Shown here: positions 57,723 to 64,000 of the stretch, one piece after another
Layout of the letters: the number at the start of each line of letters is the position of its first letter
How positions within the stretch are numbered: the first letter of the stretch is position 1
DNA from: Branchipolynoe longqiensis
Taxonomy: Eukaryota > Annelida > Polychaeta > Phyllodocida > Polynoidae
Length of the DNA stretch: 64,000 nucleotides
Assembly (NCBI GenBank): GCA_030323885.1
Contig: CM059187.1
Location: 124,610,737 to 124,674,736, forward strand
Direction of reading: 5' to 3'
Notes under the pieces: model-generated
Seen by the model: the letters and a program-made list of their open reading frames with translations, nothing else
Told to the model about the DNA's origin: nothing
Databases searched by the model: none
Translations under genes and position numbers: made by a program

Positions 57723-57899
57723 TCCAGAACACCAGCACCTGTGCACATTCCTGTAGCGGCAGCATCACCTCTCCAGCCGACCCGGCACCCTACTCTCACA
57801 AATCACGTGACTACAAGCGCACCTACGCACTCGCTCGCCCAACATTAACACGTGTCACCTATCCACCCAAACACACCAGCCACAAACTAAAATGGATCA
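57723..57899. other. unassigned DNA
   Basis: C/A-rich on plus. No gene. Confidence 0.3.
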
Positions 57900-58285
57900 T
57901 CATACCCGACATTGCTTATTAACCCTGACAACCCTAAGATCACACTAGACGTAGGACTAAATGCTTTGGCACCTTTCACTCTGCACTTTATTGCACCCTC
58001 ACTGTATCTTCTTCTTGTGCTTCTTGTGTTGGTTCTGGGATCAGTCCTTGGGTCACAATGGATGGCTGCCCACTGTGATGGGCTCGCAGCCACCAGCTTC
58101 CTGCATATGCAGGGCATCTGTGAATCTGCCCATGTCTAGAAGACTGTTGGTTTCAGCTCTCCTTTGTGCAGTGTAGCCTTGAATCTGAGGCTCGTCTGGA
58201 ACCGTTGCCAGGAATCTATCGAGTTGCCTTTTCAGGTGGTCAACTGTACAGTTCGTCAGATTTGCTAAGTTCACTAGCATTATGT
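57900..58285 (-). pseudogene. non-LTR retrotransposon 3' remnant
   Basis: 58280-58053 on minus encodes NCTVDHLKRQLDRFLATVPDEP and QIQGYTAQRRAETNSLLD, the extreme C-terminal end I associate with CR1/Jockey-group reverse transcriptase ORFs. 57900-58050 would be its 3' UTR. Everything upstream is missing. Confidence 0.6.
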
Positions 58286-58350
58286 TATATTTGTATCACC
58301 CCAACATCATTACCACGACTCTCACATGCTCTCGCACACTCTCTTCAAAC

Positions 58351-58630
58351 CCACTGGTTCGAACCCTGGTCGAGTCAAAGCGATCACTTAACAATGTATA
58401 CTTGTTGCTGACTAGCCACGCGCTCGGTATTATTAGAATAGGGCAAGTACTGGTTGGCTAAGTGTAAGGATAATTTGACTGAGTGGGATATCAGGTCATG
58501 GTGCTGGCAGCCTGGTCTCCCAGTGGGGCAGCACTATAAAGTTTGCCATGAGTGCACACTGTTACAAGTCGGTACCAGTCCTGAGATGACCTTAGATGTT
58601 GCCAGGACCTAAAACTCCAACAACCGAACA
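58351..58630 (+). mobile_element. SINE family A, head truncated
   Basis: Begins at the B box 'ggttcgaaccctggtcgag' and runs to 'gttgccaggacctaaaactc'. The flanks share 'tatcaccccaacatcaytac' (58283 and 58678), part of a local duplication. Confidence 0.75.
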
Positions 58631-58639
58631 ACCGTAGAG

Positions 58640-58930
58640 TTGAATTCTTAGGCACCTATCACGGTGCACATTCACTGTATCACCCCAACATCACTACCAC
58701 TCTCACTCTCACGATCTCATACTCTCTCCGCACCTTCACACACTCTCACACGCTTTCAGTACCACACACTCACACTCAGTTTCTCTCTCTCTCTCTCTCT
58801 CTCTCAAACACACACGCATGCATGCCGGCAGGCAGCACCGTCCGTTCTACTAACTCACCCGTGCCCTATCCATTCCCCTCCACTCACACACGCCCCCCCC
58901 CCCCCCCCCCCCTACACACATCTAACTGCT
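58640..58930. repeat. CT/CA-rich DNA with C-run
   Basis: CACTCT-type repeats, (TC)n at 58783-58804 and a C run of about 20 near 58892. Confidence 0.7.
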
Positions 58931-59086
58931 TTCTACTTGAAAAAGGTTAACCAACTATGCAGATTGGGGTGCACGGCAGGCAAGCCTGACCGCAAGGTGC
59001 CCTGTACTATAATGCCCGCCGATCGATGTGTGCGCCGAGAGTGGCGAGGAATGGGCCGGGATGAAAGGTTAATCGTATCTTGTAAC
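58931..59086. other. unassigned DNA
   Basis: No gene supported. Confidence 0.3.
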
Positions 59087-60040
59087 ATGGAGGGTATGGG
59101 TGTGGGTGTGGATGAGCGTGTGTGTATGGCTTATGGGTGAGGGTGTGGGTGAGGGTGTGGATGAGCGTGTCTGTATGGTTTAAGGGGGAGGGTGTGGGTG
59201 TAGTTGAGGGTGTGTGTGAGAGTGTGGATGTGGGTGAGAGCAGGTGCAGGTGTGGGTGTGGGTGTGGGTGTGGGTGCGAGTGAAAGTGTGGGTGTGGATG
59301 TGGATGAGAACGTGGGTTTTGGTGGGGCTGTGGATGAGAGTGTAGGTATGGTTTAATGGGGAGGGTATGGGTGAGGGTGTGGGTGAGGGTGTGGGTGTGG
59401 GTGTGGGTGCAGTTGAGGGTGTCTGTGAGAGTGTGGATGTGGGTGAGAGCAGATGTGGGTGTGGATGCGAGCGAGAGTGTGGGTGTGGATGAGAATGGGT
59501 GTGTTGCTGGGGGTGTGGGTGTGGATGAGAGTGTGGGTGGGTGTGGGCGTGACTGTGGGCGTGAATGTGGGTGAGTGTGGGCGTGACCTGTGGTTGAAGG
59601 TGTGGCTGAGTGTGTGAGTGTGGGTGTGGATGTGGGTGATAGTATGTCTGTGTGGTTGAGGGTGTGGGTGTGAATGTGGGTGAGGGTGAGGGTGGTTGAA
59701 GGTGTGGCTGAGTGTGTGAGTCTGTGTGTGGTTGAGGATGTCGGGAAGAGTGTGTGTGTGGTTGAGGGTGTGCGTGTGGGTGTGAATGTGGGTGAGGGTG
59801 TGGTTGAAGGTGTGGCTGAGTGTGTGAGTGTGGGTGTGGTTGAGGATGTCGGGAAGAGTTTGTGTGTGTGGTTGAGGGTGTGGGTAAGAGTGTGTGTGGG
59901 TGTGGGTAAGAGTGGGTGTGTGGTTGAGGGTGTGGGTAAGAGTGGGTGTGTGATTGAGGGTGCGGGTGTGGGTGTGGGTGTGGGTAAGAGTGGGTGTGGG
60001 TGTGGGTGGGGATATGGGTGAGGGTGTGGGCATTGTGTCT
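59087..60040. repeat. GT-rich minisatellite
   Basis: GGGTGTGGGTGAGGGTGTGG-type units of 6-12 bp in longer, irregular higher-order blocks (for example 'gttgaaggtgtggctgagtg' at 59593, 59696 and 59803). Frames on both strands (Thr/His/Pro on minus, Val/Gly on plus) are artefacts. Confidence 0.9.
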
Positions 60041-60654
60041 TATAACGCCTGGAGATGGTTTAATGGAACATGTTAGGAGTGGGTCTGCTGTGTCAGCACC
60101 GCCACCTTTAATGTCTGCCTGCATATAAAAAGGGGGGGGGGGTGAAGGTGGTGGTAGTGGAGGTGGATGTCTTCGTGAGAGAGGTGCAGGTGGAGGTAGA
60201 GGTGCAGGTGGAGGTGCAGGTGGTGTAGGAGGTAGTGGTTGTGATGATGGTTGTGAAACTGGTGGTGGTGGAGGTGATTGTGAAACTGGTGGTGGTGGAG
60301 GTGATTGTGAAGCTGGTGGAGGTGGAGGTGTAGATGTAGGTGATGCTCTGTGACAGTGGTTTGGCGTCTAGATAACCCTCACACAAGTCAAGGTGATTTG
60401 TTGTGAAGGACAGCAGCTGGATCCATAGTGAAGGGATAGTGGCCAGTTCTTTAAAACAAACACATGCAAGTTGCATCCAAGTTGCGGCTTCATTGTAGAC
60501 CTTCAGTGTGTTGTATGGCTTAGACTGCTAGCTGCCTCATTGTGTGTATAAAGAGGATTCCCACTACTCCCACATCCTCGACACCTATTGCTACTGGATG
60601 GCTGGAGCCACACTGCTCCTGTATTGAAATGGGCCTAATTTTATGGTATCTTAA
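60041..60654. repeat. GGT/GGA-rich array, then unassigned DNA
   Basis: 60130-60345 is GGTGGAGGT-rich, including a 33-bp tandem pair ('gtgattgtgaaactggtgg'). 60346-60654 shows no gene. Confidence 0.6.
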
Positions 60655-60802
60655 ACCAGTTAAAGTTACAGTTGCAAAGTGTGCTAGTTTTGAGTTTGTA
60701 CCATTTATTTTAGATAAATATATTAGTTTGATCGTTATAATCCACCGTACTTCACTTTGAAGTAACTTTGCTTCAATGACTAACTTGGGAGGTAAATGAA
60801 GT

Positions 60803-61328
60803 TGTAAAGTGCACGGCTGGAATCTGTGGTTGTGTAGGCAGGCTATAGTTAAATCAATACAGGCAAAAAGAGAAAGGAAGAGTATAAAGAGTGAAAGTAG
60901 AGAGAGAGCCAATCCCTCAGGTTTATTATTTATAGTAGTACATGGATCTGGTATGGCATACCACCTGACCATATTCTCCAATGAGAATCAAGCATCTACA
61001 GCTCTACCAATGAACATCAAGCATTCCTGTGTCCCCATGGTTACAGTGATCTTCCCACCACCACCATGCGGCGTGGTTCCCTTGGGCACCACCTGCCCTG
61101 AGCTGAGTGTGTGGTGATCCATGACTAACAGAGGGGGGGGGGGGGTAGTGAGTAGAGCTCCAAGTGCCCCTTACACACTATCTGACAAACACACAATAAC
61201 TATTGAGCATGAGTAAAGTATCACCAGCAACTACATAAATACATTCATGCACCTGGCCCTATATACCTTTTACACCAATAGACCCATTTGCATTCCCCCA
61301 CCAATGCGTTTTATTAGAATATTTTACA
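60803..61328 (-). mobile_element. solo LTR, second copy
   Basis: Reverse-oriented relative of 6303-6826. Ends TG...CA when read on minus, AAGT duplication at 60799-60802 and 61329-61332, and AATAAA (minus) at 60927-60922. Inserted within a MITE M. Confidence 0.85.
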
Positions 61329-61503
61329 AAGTGTAAACATGGCAATTTAATTTTGGCGTGCTTGTCAAAACTCAGCAGTAGCAGGTTCTATTAAATGGAC
61401 GCACTATGCTCTTCAATGTGGCAACAAATGCGTATCTAAGTTGGATATGTAGGTTCAAGATTGTAGCTTTTGGATATGTAGCCTTTGAACATTTGATGCT
61501 TTC

Positions 61504-61793
61504 AGTAGTGTTCTCTGTGGCGGAGTGGTTAGAGTGTCTGACTTTTTTCTAGGTTGGACTCCTAATCTGAAGGTCGGTGGTTCGATTCCCCGTGCCCCCA
61601 ACCTCTGCCAATTTGGATTTCCACCGCTGTGTATAACTTACAGCGACATCAAAGGCCAGTTGCTCTCATACCATGTCTATGTGGTGTGGGTCGGTAAAAG
61701 TGTAGACTCGGCTTTCTATCGACAAATTGTCTATTCAGACTTATCCATGATTGGCAGTATAAATCTTCAAGAAAAAGAAAGAAAAAAATTAGA
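61504..61793 (+). mobile_element. SINE family B
   Basis: Head 'gtgttctctgtggcggagtg', B box 'ggtggttcgattccccg', body with two short deletions, tail 'agtataaatcttcaagaaaa'. Inserted in the MITE M 3' end. Confidence 0.85.
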
Positions 61794-61814
61794 CAATGCA
61801 GCTTTAATTTTCGA

Positions 61815-61920
61815 CACTTGGCTATTGGTTTGACTCGGCCTGGATTCGACCCCCCCCCCCCCGACCCCCACTTTCTACAGGGGAAGGCAGTGCGCTTACC
61901 GATTCGGCCACCGCGTTCGA
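61815..61920 (-). mobile_element. SINE family A head fragment
   Basis: Plus reading 'ttggtttgactcggcctgga', a C run, then 'taccgattcggccaccgcg'. Body missing. Confidence 0.6.
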
Positions 61921-62094
61921 TGTAATAAATCAGGTAAATAGTACATATATTTGCAAGACATATTAATTGCCATTTCCAATAGAAATCGTTTTGTGATTCT
62001 GTACTTCTGTACATAGTATTGGTTTCATTAATCAGTTTTTACACCAGCCGGGGGGGAATCAATTCATCATAGGCATACTTCCTCAGATAGTGTA
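61921..62094. other. unassigned DNA
   Basis: Nothing recognised. Confidence 0.3.
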
Positions 62095-62398
62095 TTTTTC
62101 TGTTGGAGTTTTACGTCCAGGCAACATCTAAGGTCATATCGGGATGGGTACCGACTTGTGACAGTGCGCACTCATGGTGACTTTACAGTGCTGCCCCACT
62201 GGGAGACTAGGCCACCTGATATCCCACTCAGTCACATTATCCTGACATCGAGCCAGCTAGTCCTTGCCATATCCTAATAATGCCAAGCAACTGGTTACGA
62301 AGCAACAAGTATCAATTTTGTATGTCATTCATTTGACTGGAACTCCTGACCTTCCGCACAAGAAGCCTGCGCTCTACCGATTCGGTCACCGCGTCGGG
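62095..62398 (-). mobile_element. SINE family A
   Basis: Tail, core and head ('ctctaccgattcggtcaccgc'). Lacks 'gcaccatgac' in the core. Confidence 0.8.
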
Positions 62399-62761
62399 TA
62401 TTTAAGGCTATGAGAAGGTTCCGCGTTTTCACAGAAATATACACTAGGAGGGACTCTAACAGACCAGCCGCTGAGCTGCCACAGTAAACCCCCCCCCCCC
62501 CACCCCCCAGAAACCCACAAACTATCTTTATACAGTATTAGCATTTTGTGACGGTTAATCGTCGCTTATAACAGAATCTTAGAAATCTGTGAAATGGCGG
62601 CGATCTTTCATCCCTGGTGAATAGGGGATCCAGCCTAAGTGAATAAACACTGGCTTCATTGGAACACAATTGAGTTACAGTGGCGCAAAGAAGATGGGGA
62701 GTTGACTTTATTGAATTTGGTGAATGTTGTCAGGAGCTTTGACCTTGGTGAATGGTGTCAA
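62399..62761. other. unassigned DNA
   Basis: C-run at 62491-62508. No gene. Confidence 0.4.
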
Positions 62762-63192
62762 GGCCCTGTCACACTACGACATATGGTGTTAGAGCGTGCA
62801 TAACGTTTTGAAATAGAAATAAAATTTTAATAGGTCGGCATTCGCCAAACTTTTCGCGCTCTGGGTGGCCCGCACAATGTGTGAAGCATACACAGAGCAT
62901 ATGGCAAACTTATGTGTGGTGTATAGCGATGTATACAAAATGTATAGCGACATATATTCGGCGTGCTGGGATGTGCTGGGACGTGTAGTGACGGTTGGAG
63001 GCGACAGTTTCAGCGTATGAGTAACGCACAACGACGTATGGTCAATGTACTCCTAGCGTGTCGCCGTGTGCGTAGCTTGTGCATAACGCATCCAAAACTT
63101 ACACGTAACGTGTGCAAAGCGTATTCGTGACGTATGCAATCACATTTAGGCCACGCCCCAGTCATGCCCTGGTTATGTGATTGGTCGCCGAT

Positions 63193-63243
63193 GGGTATAA
63201 ATACCCAGGAGTTTTGGCTCTCTCCACAAAAAGCCACCGACCA
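63193..63243 (+). promoter_or_regulatory. TATA promoter of the long TTAA-family element
   Basis: GGGTATAAATACCC (63193-63206) is a symmetric, strong TATA box. The first ATG (63243, ACCATGC) lies 47 bp downstream of TATAAA. Confidence 0.6.
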
Positions 63244-63976
63244 TGCCTGCCAAGAAGAATATCACAGCTTCAGCTGCCTGCAAGGCTGCTATCAGTACGG
63301 AGACTCTCTGATGATGATGCCCTGGGCATGCTTCAGGAATACGATCAACCGCATTCTGTCACAGGGGTTGGAGGACGATTGTGGACCTGAGGCACCCGTG
63401 GTTCCTGTGGCTCCAGTGGCCCCTGTGGCTCCAGTGGGTCCTGTGGCTCCAGCGGCTCCTGTGGTTTGTGCACCTCCTGTGGGGCCTTCTCAAAGTCAGC
63501 TGTACCAGCCCCAGCCCCAGCAGTGGACCCACAAGTCACCACCAGCATCACGATGGGCATCACAAACCCAGGACTATGTCCAGCAGTATATGCTTCAGCT
63601 GCTGCAGTCTGTGGTGCAGCATCTGCAGCAGCCGCAGCCTCAACCTCTGCCTGTGCAACCTGTGCCATTGCACCATCAGCCAGTGCCGCCTGTCTCAACT
63701 GGTGCCACGTCCCTCTGTGGCGCCTGCACCTCAGCCTCAACTTCGGCCACTTGGAATGGTTGTTCACCCCATGCTCCTCGTGCACTGTCTCACCAGCAAC
63801 CTGCTGCCAGCACTGTGAGTGTGCCCTGGGCTTCAACTCCAGTTGCCAGTGGCAGTACCACTCCCACAGCAGCGGCAAGTGGAACGTCAACAAGGTCGCC
63901 TAGCCAAACATCCGATGGACTCTTGAACTTGTCGGGCTGTCGGGGATCTCCAGTGTGTTGGGGGTATCTAATTTAG
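63243..63976 (+). pseudogene. unrecognised element-encoded protein, 5' part, frameshifted
   Basis: From the ATG at 63243 the frame gives MPAKKNITASAACKAAISTE... but stops at 63309. The +1 frame continues plausibly (SDDDALGMLQEYDQPHS). From about 63385 a third frame carries an Ala/Pro/Val repeat (APVVPVAPVAPV), a Gln-rich helical segment (DYVQQYMLQLLQSVVQHLQQ) and a Ser/Thr/Pro tail to 63974. I recognise no transposase or other domain. It may be the disordered N-terminal part of a longer protein outside the window, broken by two frameshifts. Confidence 0.4.
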
Positions 63977-64000
63977 ACCTCTTCCCCTCGTCAGTCCCGA

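Larger units (their letters stand above)
60655..61808 (+). mobile_element. MITE family M split by an LTR and a SINE
   Basis: MITE parts at 60655-60802, 61329-61503 and 61794-61808 join into one copy when the solo LTR (60803-61328) and the SINE B (61504-61793) are removed. Confidence 0.75.
62762..64000 (+). mobile_element. TTAA-family TIR element, long copy, runs off window
   Basis: Left end GGCCCTGTCACACTACGACA after TCAA (decayed TTAA). A subterminal zone of about 370 bp is dense in 'cgtatg/gcatac/gtgcgtag' motifs, as in the 17421 and 19716 copies. A TATA promoter and a start codon follow, unlike those short copies. The right end is outside the window. Confidence 0.6.

Noticed and set aside
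59090..60040. Interstitial telomere sequence
   Set aside because: Units are GGTGTG/GGGTGA-like and irregular, not TTAGGG.
59180..60124. 314-residue Thr/His/Pro frame on minus
   Set aside because: Translation of the GT-rich minisatellite.

Overview
The window is animal nuclear DNA, most likely from a mollusc or another lophotrochozoan. The reasons are one recognisable spliced metazoan gene, dozens of tRNA-derived SINEs of a type I associate with molluscan genomes, DIRS-type and Ngaro/PAT-like tyrosine-recombinase retroelements, and abundant micro- and minisatellites. There are no bacterial-style genes, operons or CRISPR arrays. Nearly all the long open frames lie in tandem repeats or GC-rich low-complexity DNA and are not genes.

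Host gene. On the minus strand I recognise TRAPPC13, a TRAPP vesicle-tethering complex subunit. Exon 2 (10226-10394) is clear: it has the conserved VMRLTKPS and GELLTLPQNFG blocks, an acceptor and a donor. A candidate first coding exon lies at 55572-55623. It has a near-perfect donor and the matching phase, and it sits beside a CpG-rich, promoter-like block at about 55.6-56.9 kb. If the pair is correct, intron 1 is about 45.2 kb and holds most of the window. The DNA left of 10.2 kb would be intron 2 and the DNA right of 56.9 kb would be upstream flank.

Retroelements. At 2408-6201 there is an apparently intact, recent element with split direct repeats (A1-body-B1A2-B2), the layout of Ngaro/PAT-type tyrosine-recombinase retrotransposons. 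It carries only a gag-like frame and a proline-rich 150-bp repeat block, with no reverse transcriptase or recombinase. At 44345-49596 (minus) there is a DIRS-like element with inverted termini and an internal complementary region. It encodes gag, RT, RNase H and tyrosine recombinase, all damaged. Two solo LTRs of one family (6303-6826 and 60803-61328) have exact 4-bp target duplications. Remnants of two non-LTR elements lie at 16.2-17.0 kb and 57.9-58.3 kb.

DNA elements. A TTAA-target, terminal-inverted-repeat family (17421, 19716, 62762, and a look-alike at 27691) has interiors packed with short reiterated motifs. The copy at 62762 has a TATA promoter and a start codon and runs off the window end. 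A roughly 350-bp MITE family recurs about ten times. Pogo-like and palindromic MITEs are also present.

Tandem and large-scale repeats: a 62-bp satellite (34.7-36.2 kb, about 23 copies), a 60-bp satellite (21.0-21.8 kb), a 45-bp minisatellite with a 270-bp higher-order period (39.1-40.5 kb), a 14-bp minisatellite (53.0-53.3 kb), GA-rich and GT-rich arrays, and a large inverted duplication (38376-38929 against 42600-43319). Nested insertions give a relative chronology at several loci.
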